From: Olsenella sp. An285
GTDB taxonomy: Bacteria > Actinomycetota > Coriobacteriia > Coriobacteriales > Atopobiaceae
Direction: 5' to 3'
NCBI RefSeq assembly: GCF_002159625.1
Contig: NZ_NFIZ01000002.1
Location: 62,001-126,000 of the forward strand
Length of the DNA stretch: 64,000 nucleotides
This document shows, one piece after another, positions 54,582-62,685 of the stretch. The position numbers and the translations under genes are program-made. The notes under the pieces are model-generated. The model did no database searches. It was given only the letters and a program-made list of their open reading frames with translations, and was not told where the DNA came from. The stretch's first letter is position 1. Each line of letters starts with the position of its first letter.

Positions 54582-55130
54582 CTACGCCCAACCGCGTGCT
54601 CGGAGTTCGGTGACCAGCGGATCGAGGTAGCTGCGCTCGCAGCCGTCGTAGCCCTCGCGCATCTGGGCGAGGGCCGTGGCCGAGCGCTGGTCGCCCTTGC
54701 GCACCTCGCCTTCGAGCATCTTGAAGTAGATGCGCATCATGACTTTGTCAACCGCGCCGAGCCGCTCGAAGTGAAAGCCGCCCTGGCAGTAGCACCATGG
54801 CAGGTCGGGGTAGGCGTCTGTGGGGAAGGAGCGTCGGAACGCCTCCTCGTGCTCGCTTGCGGGCCAGAGCTCGCAGGGCATGGGCGTGGCGCCCACGGCA
54901 ACCACGGCATAGCGCTTCTCGCTGTGCGCTGCGATATAGGTCCTGAACCGTTTTGCCCCCTTGAGCGATGCCGCGTGGAACCAGCTGCAGAGGACCACGA
55001 GGTCCGCGTCTGCGGCGGCGACCTCGATTCGTTCGAGCGGGGCCGCCTGGCATCCGAGCTCCTCCGCGAGCCAGTCGGCGTATCTCTTGGCAGAGCCCGT
55101 CTGCGAGCAGTATGCGACGACCGCGGCCAT
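54582..55130 (-). CDS. Flavodoxin-fold protein
   Basis: The 182-residue protein starts VVAYCSQTGSAKRYADWLAEEL, an FMN-binding phosphate loop of flavodoxins, followed by DLVVLCSWFHAASLKGAKRF. The C-terminal half resembles flavodoxin-domain proteins that act with protoporphyrinogen oxidase-like or unknown partners. AGGGG precedes ATG 55130. A 10-mer copy (55165-55174) lies between it and the next gene on the same strand. The partner is unknown. Confidence 0.8.
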   Translation of the reverse strand: MAAVVAYCSQTGSAKRYADWLAEELGCQAAPLERIEVAAADADLVVLCSWFHAASLKGAKRFRTYIAAHSEKRYAVVAVGATPMPCELWPASEHEEAFRRSFPTDAYPDLPWCYCQGGFHFERLGAVDKVMMRIYFKMLEGEVRKGDQRSATALAQMREGYDGCERSYLDPLVTELRARGWA

Positions 55131-55259
55131 GATAACCCCTTTCGACGGAGGACGGATTATCCACGTTCTTCTCGCCAGTGTACGGGGTCGGCGTCAGCTC
55201 CCGGTAAGCCGCCTGCGAGATGCAGGCGTGAAGGGCTCTGGCCGTCGTCGCGGCTGTCC

Positions 55260-55895
55260 CTAACGGATGAAGTTCGTTGTCTGACCGGCCTCCTGCGCGG
55301 GCAGCGCAACGCCCGCCGCGCGACCCGCCTCCAGGCACTTGAGCATCCAGGCCATGTTGCGGCCGAGCTGGCGCATGGTCCAGAGGCCCTCGGCGTCATG
55401 CTCGGTCTCTGCCGCCACGTTGCCGTGGACGTTGTTCCAGTAGCGGGAGCTCACGACCGGCATCTGAGCGATGGTGAAGAACTTGTTGATGTCGTCGAAG
55501 GCCGAGGTGGTGCCGCCGCGCCGGGCGCTCGCCACGGCAGCCGCCGGCTTGTATGCGAGTACGTTCTTCTCGCTCGCGCGGCCGTTGCTGTAGAAGAGGC
55601 GGTCCATGAAGCCCAGAAGCGACGCCGCGGCGTGCGCGTAGTGGACCGGCGCGCCAAAGATGAAGCCGTCGGCCTCGGCGGCCTTGGGGCGGAACTCGTT
55701 CACCACGTCGTCGAACGCGCAACGGCCGAGCTTGGAGCATCCGCCGCAGGCTACGCAGCCGCCCACGGGCCGCGCGCCGATCCAGAAGATCTCCGCCTCG
55801 ACGCCCTCTGACTCCAGCGTGCGCGCCACCTCCTCGAGCGCGCGGTTGGTGCTCCCCGTCTTGTGCGGGCTTCCGTTAACGAGCATGACCTTCAT
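55260..55895 (-). CDS. NADPH-dependent FMN reductase family flavoprotein
   Basis: The 211-residue protein has MLVNGSPHKTGSTNRALEEV and the CVACGGCSKLGRCAFDD cysteine segment, then FIFGAPVHYAHAAASLLGFMDRL, as in iron-sulfur flavoprotein/flavodoxin family reductases. GAGGAGA precedes ATG 55895. A 10-mer copy at 55563-55572 is read on this strand as Glu-Lys-Asn. It lies downstream of and parallel to the LysR gene. Confidence 0.88.
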   Translation of the reverse strand: MKVMLVNGSPHKTGSTNRALEEVARTLESEGVEAEIFWIGARPVGGCVACGGCSKLGRCAFDDVVNEFRPKAAEADGFIFGAPVHYAHAAASLLGFMDRLFYSNGRASEKNVLAYKPAAAVASARRGGTTSAFDDINKFFTIAQMPVVSSRYWNNVHGNVAAETEHDAEGLWTMRQLGRNMAWMLKCLEAGRAAGVALPAQEAGQTTNFIR

Positions 55896-55981
55896 GGGTT
55901 TCTCCTCTTACGACGATGCAATGTTGTTAACAAAATGCTGCTAGCCCACCAAGATTCGATTGTTCTCGTAAGCAAATACTA

Positions 55982-56989
55982 CTAGGTCTCGATAAGGCCA
56001 TGCTCAGTTTCGTTACCGTTCCTCATGGCGCGATAGCGAGCGTCCATTTTCTCCGCATACTCGGCTTCGCTCGGATTGCGCCGGTGCGTGTCAAGAGAGG
56101 GAGCATCGCCCTCGCGAACGAGCTCAAGGAACCGCCGCGCGGCGTCGCCGAGGGGGACGTCGCGCTTCCAGGCGAGGTCGATGACCGAGACGAGCGGTGG
56201 GAAGAGCAGGCGAAACTCCAGCTCCGTGCCCGTGCCCGCCGTCGTGAGCCCGTCAAAGGAGAGCATGCGGCCCACGCCCTCGCCCACGAGCAGCGCGCCG
56301 TTGTAGGCGAGGTTGTACGTCGCGGCGACGTTGGCTTCGGCTGCCCGCTCGCCAAACCACGTGGCGAGAAGCCCGGTGAGCTTGTCGCCCCTGACATGGC
56401 GCTCCGGCACAATGAGCGGCACGTCGAGAAGGTCGGCGGGGCTCGCGGCCTCGCGCGCGACCAGCGGGTCGTCGTCACGCATGAGCACGCCCCAGGCGTC
56501 GGTGGGGGAGAGGCGCAGGTGCGCGTAGCGGTCCACGTCGGGGTAGCTCATGAGCACGGAGAAGTCGTCGACGCCGTGCTCCAGGCGCTCGATGAGGTCC
56601 GGCGCGTTGCCGCTGTGCAGGTGGAAGCGCACGCCGGGGTACTTCTCGCGAAAGGCGTGCACGTGGCGGGCGATCACGCGCAGGCCCTCTGACTCGCCGG
56701 CGCCGATGAAGACGTCGCCCTCCACGATGTCCTCGCCGTGCGCGAGGTCCGCCGTGGCCTGGTCCGCGAGGCTCACGATCTCCTGCGCACGTCGTCGCAG
56801 GTAGAGGCCCTTCTCGGTGGGCGTGACGCTGCGGCTGTGGCGCTCGAGGAGCGGGGTGCCGAGCTCGCGCTCCAGCGCTGCGATCTGGCGCGAGAGCGCG
56901 GGCTGCGTCACGTGCAGCGCCTCGGCCGCGCGCGACATGGTGCCGTGCTCGCAGACGGCGAGGAAGTAGCGAAGCGTGCGGAGTTCCAT
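55982..56989 (-). CDS. LysR-family transcription regulator
   Basis: The 335-residue protein has a LysR winged helix at the N-terminus (LRYFLAVCEHGTMSRAAEALHVTQPALSRQIAALERELG) and a periplasmic-binding-like effector domain. It probably controls the flanking flavoprotein, CMD-cupin and aldo/keto reductase genes. ATG 56989 was chosen because GGGAG lies upstream; ATG 57001 has none, and the much longer open frame upstream is non-coding. A LysR-type box lies just upstream. Confidence 0.9.
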   Translation of the reverse strand: MELRTLRYFLAVCEHGTMSRAAEALHVTQPALSRQIAALERELGTPLLERHSRSVTPTEKGLYLRRRAQEIVSLADQATADLAHGEDIVEGDVFIGAGESEGLRVIARHVHAFREKYPGVRFHLHSGNAPDLIERLEHGVDDFSVLMSYPDVDRYAHLRLSPTDAWGVLMRDDDPLVAREAASPADLLDVPLIVPERHVRGDKLTGLLATWFGERAAEANVAATYNLAYNGALLVGEGVGRMLSFDGLTTAGTGTELEFRLLFPPLVSVIDLAWKRDVPLGDAARRFLELVREGDAPSLDTHRRNPSEAEYAEKMDARYRAMRNGNETEHGLIET

Positions 56990-57014
56990 GCGTGCTCCCA
57001 TGAGAATACGGAAT

Positions 57015-57029
57015 ATCACGATATACGAT
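57015..57029. promoter_or_regulatory. Candidate LysR box ATC-N9-GAT
   Basis: ATC and GAT spaced by nine bases fit the T-N11-A LysR consensus. The box lies 26 bases upstream of the LysR start in an AT-rich patch, so autoregulation and control of the divergent gene at 57107 are plausible. Confidence 0.4.
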
Positions 57030-57065
57030 ATAAGTAATTGTAGCTCAGCATCCCACGACGGAGAA

Positions 57066-57094
57066 TGTGACAAAGGGACAGTCCCTTTGTCACA
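57066..57094. repeat. GGGACAGTCCC palindrome upstream of 57107
   Basis: TGTGACAAAGGGAC, central A, and GTCCCTTTGTCACA form a perfect odd palindrome between divergent genes, 12 bases before the GTG start at 57107. Confidence 0.85.
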
Positions 57095-57106
57095 TGGGAG
57101 GCGGAC

Positions 57107-57475
57107 GTGAGGGTTGAGCTGCGGATAGGCGAGGTTACGGTGCCGGTGGAGCTGAACGGGTCCGCCGCCGCCCGCGCGCTTGCCAGCCGCGTGCCGCTGG
57201 AGCTCTCCATGAGCGTCTCGAGCGTGGGGTGCTGCGGGCAGCTGCCCTTCTCGCTTCCGCACGACGAGGCCGACATCCACCCCGGCTGGTCCGACGGCGA
57301 CCTCAACTACAAGCCCGAGGGCGACTGGCTCGCGCTCTTCTTCGACGACGAGAAGAACTCCGCACGCTACGGCGGCCAGGTCACGCTGGGCCACGTGGTG
57401 GGCCCGCTCGACGCGCTGCGGGGTTTGGAGCGGACGTGCAGGGCGAAGATCGAAGCTCTGTATGAGGGGTCGTGA
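57107..57475 (+). CDS. Stand-alone cyclophilin-like fold protein
   Basis: The 122-residue protein begins VELRIGEVTVPVELNGSAAARALASRVPLEL, the same cyclophilin-like pattern as the C-terminal domain of the DUF362 lipoprotein, but without a signal peptide. Family members have no proven function. The GTG start has GGGAGGCGGAC upstream. A 10-mer copy (57349) encodes Glu-Lys-Asn. Confidence 0.75.
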   Translation: MRVELRIGEVTVPVELNGSAAARALASRVPLELSMSVSSVGCCGQLPFSLPHDEADIHPGWSDGDLNYKPEGDWLALFFDDEKNSARYGGQVTLGHVVGPLDALRGLERTCRAKIEALYEGS

Positions 57476-57566
57476 AATTAGTTCGCATTCGAATCGGCTC
57501 GTCAAAGAATCATCTGGGCAAACGTTGCTGGGTACATGGTTTTCAGCTATCCAATGCGAACTAATT
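57476..57566. repeat. Inverted repeat AATTAGTTCGCATT flanking 63 bases
   Basis: AATTAGTTCGCATT at 57476-57489 is the exact complement of 57553-57566. The left copy starts right after the stop at 57475. The interior is AT-richer than the surroundings and carries no gene. It may be a tiny non-autonomous element or a long hairpin. Confidence 0.6.
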
Positions 57567-57621
57567 CCTGGGATTCGTGAAGGAAGCGCATCCTACGGAC
57601 GTTGTCTGTGGGGAGGAGACA

Positions 57622-57695
57622 TGGCATTTTCGGTGAACCTGTATTACACGGTCGGGGCTGGCGTCACTCGTGACCAGGCACTCATTCGCAAGTAA
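57622..57695 (+). pseudogene. 24-codon remnant with intact ribosome site
   Basis: GGGGAGGAGAC precedes ATG 57622, which opens MAFSVNLYYTVGAG and stops after 24 codons. The start resembles the N-terminus of small antibiotic-biosynthesis-monooxygenase-like proteins found next to such redox genes, so it may be a truncated copy; this is a weak guess. The last bases run into the leader of the CMD-cupin gene. Confidence 0.4.
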
Positions 57696-57729
57696 CCAAG
57701 CGGACAAGGTCCGGTGAAAGGAGATCATC

Positions 57730-58479
57730 ATGGCAGTCAAGCAGACGGCGGGACGAGATCAGCTGGGTGGGCTCGCGCCCAAGTTCGCGCAGCTCAACGA
57801 TGATGTCCTCTTTGGCGAGGTATGGAGCCGTGAGGATCAGCTCAGCCTTAAGATTCGCTCGATCGTGACCGTGGTGACGCTGGTGGCCAAGGGCATGGTG
57901 GACAGCTCGTTCGAGTACCACATGCTCGCGGCGCGCACGAACGGCGTCACGCGCGAGGAGATGGCGGAGATTCTCACCCACGAGGCGTTCTATGCCGGTT
58001 GGCCCAATGCGTGGGCGGCATTCCGCGTGGCGCTCAAGGTCTACGGTGACGAGGCGGACGCTAGCGAGGGCACGTCCTTCTCGCCCATGTTCGGCCTGGG
58101 CAACCCCAACGACGGCTACGCCCAGTACTTCATCGGCCACTCGTACCTCAACCCGCTGACCAGCGCCGCGGAGTGCGGGGTGGGGCTTGCCAACGTCACC
58201 TTCGAACCGGGCTGCCGCAACAACTGGCACGTCCACCACGCCGACAAGGGCGGCGGGCAGATTCTCATCTGCACCGACGGTCGCGGCTGGTACCAAGAGT
58301 GGGGCAAGGACCCGCAGGAGCTCACGCCGGGCACCGTCGTGGTGATTCCGGCTGGCGTCAAGCACTGGCACGGTGCCGCGCGCGACAGCTGGTTCTCCCA
58401 CATCGCCTTTGAGGCGCCGGGCGAGAACTGCAGCAACGAGTGGCTCGAGCCCGTCACGGACGAGCAGTACCCGGCGTAG
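57730..58479 (+). CDS. Carboxymuconolactone decarboxylase-like and cupin fusion protein
   Basis: The 249-residue protein has a CMD/AhpD-like helical domain (about 1-110: IRSIVTVVTLVAKGMVDSSFEYHM, THEAFYAGWPNAWAAF) and a C-terminal cupin (about 135-249) with the metal site HVHHADKGGGQ and a second His in GVKHWHGA. The CMD part lacks a CxxC, so it is not a peroxidase of the AhpD type. Such fusions are common next to aldo/keto reductases. AAAGGAG precedes ATG 57730. Confidence 0.88.
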   Translation: MAVKQTAGRDQLGGLAPKFAQLNDDVLFGEVWSREDQLSLKIRSIVTVVTLVAKGMVDSSFEYHMLAARTNGVTREEMAEILTHEAFYAGWPNAWAAFRVALKVYGDEADASEGTSFSPMFGLGNPNDGYAQYFIGHSYLNPLTSAAECGVGLANVTFEPGCRNNWHVHHADKGGGQILICTDGRGWYQEWGKDPQELTPGTVVVIPAGVKHWHGAARDSWFSHIAFEAPGENCSNEWLEPVTDEQYPA

Positions 58480-58488
58480 GTGAGCTCT

Positions 58489-59514
58489 ATGGCAGACATG
58501 ACCTACACGACACTTGGACACTCCGGAATCCGGATCCCGCGCCTGTGCCTGGGCGGAATGAGCTTCGGCGCGCCCTCGGCGGACTTCCATCAGTGGACGA
58601 TCGGCCCGGACGAGACGCGCTCCGTCATCAAGCGTGCCCTCGAGCTGGGCGTGAACTTCATCGACACGGCAAACTGCTACGCGCACGGCACGAGCGAGGA
58701 GTTCATCGGCGCCGCCCTGCGCGAGCTGGGCGTGCGGCGCGACCAGGTGGTCCTCGCCAGCAAAGTCTTCTTCAACGAGGGTGGTCTCTCACGCGAGGCG
58801 ATCAACCGCGAGATCGACGGCACGCTCGCGCGCCTGGGCACGGACTACCTGGACCTCTACATCATCCACCGCTTCGACTACGCCACGCCCATCGAGGAGA
58901 CCATGGAGGCGCTCGACGGCCTCGTGCGCGCGGGCAAGGTGCGCGCCCTCGGCGCGAGCGCGATGTACGCCTACCAGCTTCACAACATGCAGGTCGCGGC
59001 CGTCCAGAACGGCTGGACTCCGTTTACGAGCATGCAGTGCCACTACAACCTGCTCTACCGCGAGGACGAGCGCGAGATGATTCCCGTCTGCCGCCAGTAT
59101 GACATGGCGCTGACGCCCTACAGCCCGCTGGCGTCCGGGCACCTGTGCCGCCCCACGTGGGACTCCGCGTCCAAGCGCTCCACGACCGACGCCACGATGC
59201 GCAACAAGTACGACGCCGACCGCGAGCGCGACATGCCCATCGTCGCGCGCGTGGCAGAGCTGGGCGAGCGCCGCGGCGTGCCCATGTCGCGCATCGCGCT
59301 CGCCTGGCACTGGGCGCGCGGCGTGGAGGCGCCCATCGTGGGCTGCTCCAAGCCCGAGCGCGTGGATGATGCGGTGGCGGCCCTCGACGTGGCGCTCGCG
59401 CCCGAGGAGGTCGCCTACCTCGAGGAGCCGTACGTCGCGCACGAGCTCGTGGGTCCGGCGGCCCGTCCCGGCGAGAAGCCCCTCGCGGGCACCACGAACC
59501 CCAACGCAAAGTAG
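58489..59514 (+). CDS. Aldo/keto reductase
   Basis: The 341-residue NADPH-dependent enzyme has GVNFIDTANCYAHGTSEEFIG (Asp and Tyr of the tetrad), a Lys in VVLASKVFF and the His in YIIHRFD. The C-terminus IVGCSKPERVDDAVAAL contacts the cofactor phosphate. ATG 58489 follows AGGTGAG; a GTG three codons earlier is possible. It is ten bases after the CMD-cupin stop, so they are one operon. Confidence 0.92.
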   Translation: MADMTYTTLGHSGIRIPRLCLGGMSFGAPSADFHQWTIGPDETRSVIKRALELGVNFIDTANCYAHGTSEEFIGAALRELGVRRDQVVLASKVFFNEGGLSREAINREIDGTLARLGTDYLDLYIIHRFDYATPIEETMEALDGLVRAGKVRALGASAMYAYQLHNMQVAAVQNGWTPFTSMQCHYNLLYREDEREMIPVCRQYDMALTPYSPLASGHLCRPTWDSASKRSTTDATMRNKYDADRERDMPIVARVAELGERRGVPMSRIALAWHWARGVEAPIVGCSKPERVDDAVAALDVALAPEEVAYLEEPYVAHELVGPAARPGEKPLAGTTNPNAK

Positions 59515-59518
59515 GGTA

Positions 59519-59547
59519 TGTAAATTGGGGACAGTCCCCAATTTACA
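59519..59547. repeat. GGGGACAGTCCCC palindrome between two genes
   Basis: TGTAAATTGGGGAC, a central A, and GTCCCCAATTTACA form a perfect odd palindrome five bases after the aldo/keto reductase stop. Confidence 0.85.
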
Positions 59548-59560
59548 GAAGGGGCGCACC

Positions 59561-60376
59561 ATGGACCTGAAGGGCGTCATCACCAACGAGAAGAACCAGG
59601 CTATGCCCGCCGGCGTCGTGCCCCTGGGCCCAGAGGCATTCGTCCCCCGCGCGGACACGGCGGTGACGTGGCTCGGCGGCGCGGGCATACTGCTCAACGC
59701 CCGGGGCACGCGCGTCATGATCGACCCCGTGCTCGAGGGCTTTGACATGCCCGTGCTCTTTGACGCGCCGGTGGCGCCCGCGAGCGTGCCCGCGCTCGAC
59801 GCCGTCCTGATCACGCACATCGACAACGATCACTTCAGTCGTTCCACCTGTCATGACCTCGCGGACGTGTGCCCCGCCTACCACGCGCCACGCTACGTGG
59901 CCCAGGTTGCGCGCGAGGAGGGCCTGCCCGGTGTCGGCCACGACATCGGAGAGTCCTTCTCGGTGGGCGCGGTGACGGCGCGCCTCACACCCGCGTGGCA
60001 CACCTGGCAGAACGAGTCGGCAAAATGGTCCTATCGCACGTGGGCGCGCGAGGACTACTGCGGCTACTGGCTCGATACGCCGGACGGCTCGGTCTGGCTG
60101 CCCGGTGACTCAAGGCTGCTGCCGGAGCACCTGGAGATGCCCGAGCCCGGCCTCATCCTCTTGGACTTCTCCGACAACGAGTGGCACATCACCTTCGACG
60201 GGGCGGTGCGCCTTGCCAACACCTACCCGAGCGCGCGGCTGCTGTGCATCCACTGGGGCACGGTCGACGCTCCGGACTGGTCTACCTTCAACGGCGACCC
60301 GCGGGTGCTCTCCGCGCAGGTGGTCAATCCTGAGCGCGTGCTCGCCCCGCTGCCCGGCGAGCCGGTTGTCCTGTAG
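59561..60376 (+). CDS. Metallo-beta-lactamase-fold hydrolase
   Basis: The 271-residue protein has an MBL core: TWLGGAGILLNARGTRVMIDPVLEG, metal motif THIDNDHF, WLPGDSRLLP and the late CIHWGTVD. It resembles UlaG-like or L-ascorbate-lactonase-like cytosolic hydrolases. The substrate is not known. It is downstream of the aldo/keto reductase, separated by a palindrome. A 10-mer copy (59587) lies near the start and encodes Glu-Lys-Asn. Confidence 0.82.
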   Translation: MDLKGVITNEKNQAMPAGVVPLGPEAFVPRADTAVTWLGGAGILLNARGTRVMIDPVLEGFDMPVLFDAPVAPASVPALDAVLITHIDNDHFSRSTCHDLADVCPAYHAPRYVAQVAREEGLPGVGHDIGESFSVGAVTARLTPAWHTWQNESAKWSYRTWAREDYCGYWLDTPDGSVWLPGDSRLLPEHLEMPEPGLILLDFSDNEWHITFDGAVRLANTYPSARLLCIHWGTVDAPDWSTFNGDPRVLSAQVVNPERVLAPLPGEPVVL

Positions 60377-60384
60377 GGCAACTT

Positions 60385-60610
60385 TGCGGGTGCCCGTACT
60401 TCTCGGCATTGTTCAAGGCGATGCCCGCACTTATGAGTGCGGGCATCGAGTGCGGGCAGTTTTGGCCGTTTTGACGAACAAGTGCGGGAAGACTCTCGGC
60501 GTCTCTTCTCAAGTGCGGGCATCGAGTGCGCTCCAGCCCGCACTTCTTGCGCAGGGCGAGAAGTGCGGGCGCGCTCTCGGGTGATGCCGAGAAGTGCGTG
60601 CGGCCGCGCC
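60385..60610. repeat. Array B3: GAGTGCGGGC hairpins
   Basis: A perfect 13-bp stem lies at 60419-60448 (CGATGCCCGCACT, loop TATG, and its complement). It is followed by several single AAGTGCGGG or GAGTGCGGG units alternating with GCCCGCACTT. The pattern matches B1 and B2. No gene is seen here. Confidence 0.7.
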
Positions 60611-60623
60611 CTCCACGTACCCG

Positions 60624-60896
60624 CTACGCCAGCAGCGCGGCGTGCTCCGGGTGCTTCTCGAACCAGCTGACCGCATACGAGCACGTGGGGCGCGCGTAGA
60701 ACCCGCTCGCGGCGATGCTTGCCACGGCGCGGCCCAGGAGCTCTCCCGCAACGCCCCGACCGCGGAGGCTCTCGTCCACGAAGGTGTGGTTGATCTCTAC
60801 GATGCCCGGCTCGACCTGCGGGAAGGTCACCTCGGCCAGAACGTTCCACTGCTCGTCCAGCACCTGCACGCGGTCGCGCTCCATGATCCAGTCCAT
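60624..60896 (-). CDS. GNAT-like N-acetyltransferase (YjdJ type)
   Basis: The 90-residue protein is the small GNAT subtype (PF14542): VLAEVTFPQVEPGIVEINHTFVDESLRGRGVAGELLGRAV, with the acetyl-CoA loop RGRGVAG, and ending FEKHPEH. GGAGGCAGC precedes ATG 60896. The substrate is unknown; the neighbours give no clue. Confidence 0.88.
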   Translation of the reverse strand: MDWIMERDRVQVLDEQWNVLAEVTFPQVEPGIVEINHTFVDESLRGRGVAGELLGRAVASIAASGFYARPTCSYAVSWFEKHPEHAALLA

Positions 60897-60996
60897 GCTG
60901 CCTCCTTTGATTGCGGTCGGACATGGCTATTGTCTCACACGACAACGGGTAGAACCTCCAGCGAGGACAGTTGGCAGCAGCGGGCGGAGGCGCACA

Positions 60997-61935
60997 ATGG
61001 CACGGGCTTGGCACATCGCAAACGGGCACCTCGCGACGGGCGAGAAGGACGGCGAGCATGTCACCATCCTCCTGCGCCTTGAGGAGGCGCGGTCGCGCCA
61101 GCTCTCTCACACGCAGCGCGAGGTCCTCGACCAGCTCGAGCACGCCGCGATGCCCTTTCTGGAGCGCACGTCCACCGGTGCGGCGGGGCTCGTGGTCACT
61201 CCGAGCGGACGGCGCCGCTTTGGCTTCATCCTCACTCCCAACGAGCTGGTGCTCATTGATGACGGAGACGCTTGCGCCACCGCGCTCGGCCGCGCCGTGG
61301 AGGACCGGGCGCGCGTCGAGGGACCGGCAGGCGCCCTCTGCGCCCTCCTCCGCGAGCTCTTGCGCGATCACCCGGCGCGTCTCTCTCGCATGCGCGAGGA
61401 CTTCGAGCTGATGGAGCAGCAGGTCCTCGAGGGGCGCGAGCGTCCGGACCGGCGCAAGATGATGGCGGACTCGCGTCGCATGCTCGGGCTCGACACGTTT
61501 TACCAGGGCATGTCGGATCTTGCCGGCGAACTCGCCGAGGACGATTCCGGCCTTGTGACGCCTGCGGACGGCGCGCGGCTCCGCTCGCTCGCACGCCTCC
61601 TGAGCCGGCTCGCCACGCGCCTGGAGTCACTGCAGGACTACAGCCTGCAGGTTCACAGCCTCTACCAGGAGTCCATCGACGTGCGGCAGAACAACGTCAT
61701 GCAGTGGCTCACGGTGGTGACCACGATCGTGATGCCGCTCACCTTTGTTACCGGGTGGTACGGCATGAACTTCCCGCACATGGCGCTCTTTGACGTGCCG
61801 TGGGGCTATGCCGCGGTGGTTGCGGTGTGCGTCGTAATCGTGGCCGTTGAGGTGGCGTTCTTCTGGCACCAGGGCTGGCTGAGCTTTGGTGAGCGGCGTG
61901 AGCGGCGTCGTAAGGACGGCAGACGGCGGGATTGA
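60997..61935 (+). CDS. CorA-like divalent cation transporter
   Basis: The 312-residue protein has a cytoplasmic N-terminal domain, a long helix (about 170-240) and two C-terminal membrane spans. The signature YGMNF follows the first span (VVTTIVMPLTFVTGWYGMNF), the mark of CorA/ZntB channels. It should move Mg2+ or a similar ion. GGGCGGAGG precedes ATG 60997. The tail is strongly basic (RRERRRKDGRRRD). Confidence 0.9.
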   Translation: MARAWHIANGHLATGEKDGEHVTILLRLEEARSRQLSHTQREVLDQLEHAAMPFLERTSTGAAGLVVTPSGRRRFGFILTPNELVLIDDGDACATALGRAVEDRARVEGPAGALCALLRELLRDHPARLSRMREDFELMEQQVLEGRERPDRRKMMADSRRMLGLDTFYQGMSDLAGELAEDDSGLVTPADGARLRSLARLLSRLATRLESLQDYSLQVHSLYQESIDVRQNNVMQWLTVVTTIVMPLTFVTGWYGMNFPHMALFDVPWGYAAVVAVCVVIVAVEVAFFWHQGWLSFGERRERRRKDGRRRD

Positions 61936-61992
61936 TAAGCGTCTGCGGGAGGGGTATAACATCGCGCAACGTTCTCGTCTGAGGAGGCTGAA

Positions 61993-62685
61993 ATGGCTGG
62001 CTTGGACTACACGACGCGCGACAAGGCCCTGTGGATCGCGCTTCTCGCCCTGTGCGTGGCGAACGCGGCGGCCTACGTCCTCTGGGCGCTGCCCGCGATG
62101 CCGGAGACGGTGCCCACGCACTGGGGCGTCGACGGCACGGCTGACGGCTGGGACAGCAAGGGCTCCACGATCTTCATGGGCGTCGTCATGCCGTTCCTGA
62201 TCCTGGCGCTGCTCTTCGCGGTCCCGCACTTCGACCCGCGCGGCGAGAGCTTCAACCGCTTCAAGGGCATCTATCAGGGATTCTCTGCGGCCTTCACGGT
62301 ATTCATGGTCGTCATGGCGTGGATCACGCCGCTGACGGCGCTCGGCGCCCTCCCGACAGCGGGCAGCTCGATCGTCAACGTCGTCGCGTTCGGTTTTCTG
62401 GGGCTTCTGCTCGTGGGTCTTGGCGTCGCGATGCCGCACATCGAACCCAACTACACCTTTGGCGTGCGCGTGCCGTGGACGCTCGCGGATCCTGAGAACT
62501 GGCGGCGCACGCACCGCTTCGCCGGTCCGGTCTTCGTGGTCATGGGCGTGGCCGCGCTCGCGTCTGCGCTTCTCTCCTCCACGGCGCCCGAGCTCACGCT
62601 GGTCGTGCTGCTCGTGGCCCTTCTCGGCGGCACGGCGCTCGTCGCGCTCTACAGCTTCCTGTTTTGGAGGGGTGTCATCCACTAG
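61993..62685 (+). CDS. SdpI/DUF1648 membrane protein
   Basis: The 230-residue membrane protein has a DUF1648 start (PAMPETVPTHWGVDGTADGW) and a C-terminal SdpI-like part (FGVRVPWTLADPENWRRTHRFAGPVF). About six membrane spans are visible. SdpI gives immunity to the SDP toxin in Bacillus subtilis; most homologues have unknown roles. GAGGAGGCTG precedes the ATG. No toxin gene is adjacent. Confidence 0.88.
   Translation: MAGLDYTTRDKALWIALLALCVANAAAYVLWALPAMPETVPTHWGVDGTADGWDSKGSTIFMGVVMPFLILALLFAVPHFDPRGESFNRFKGIYQGFSAAFTVFMVVMAWITPLTALGALPTAGSSIVNVVAFGFLGLLLVGLGVAMPHIEPNYTFGVRVPWTLADPENWRRTHRFAGPVFVVMGVAALASALLSSTAPELTLVVLLVALLGGTALVALYSFLFWRGVIH

Noticed and set aside
57002-57505. Upstream extension of the LysR frame
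   Set aside because: It crosses the palindrome at 57066 and lies antisense to the cyclophilin-like gene; the family N-terminus begins at 56989.
60385-60610. Haemophilus-type uptake sequence AAGTGCGGT
   Set aside because: AAGTGCGGG occurs only within family B hairpin arrays, lacks the final T and does not occur scattered through genes.
61993-62685. Toxin-immunity system around the SdpI-like gene
   Set aside because: No SdpC-like toxin or SdpA/B-like genes are adjacent; the SdpI-like gene stands alone.
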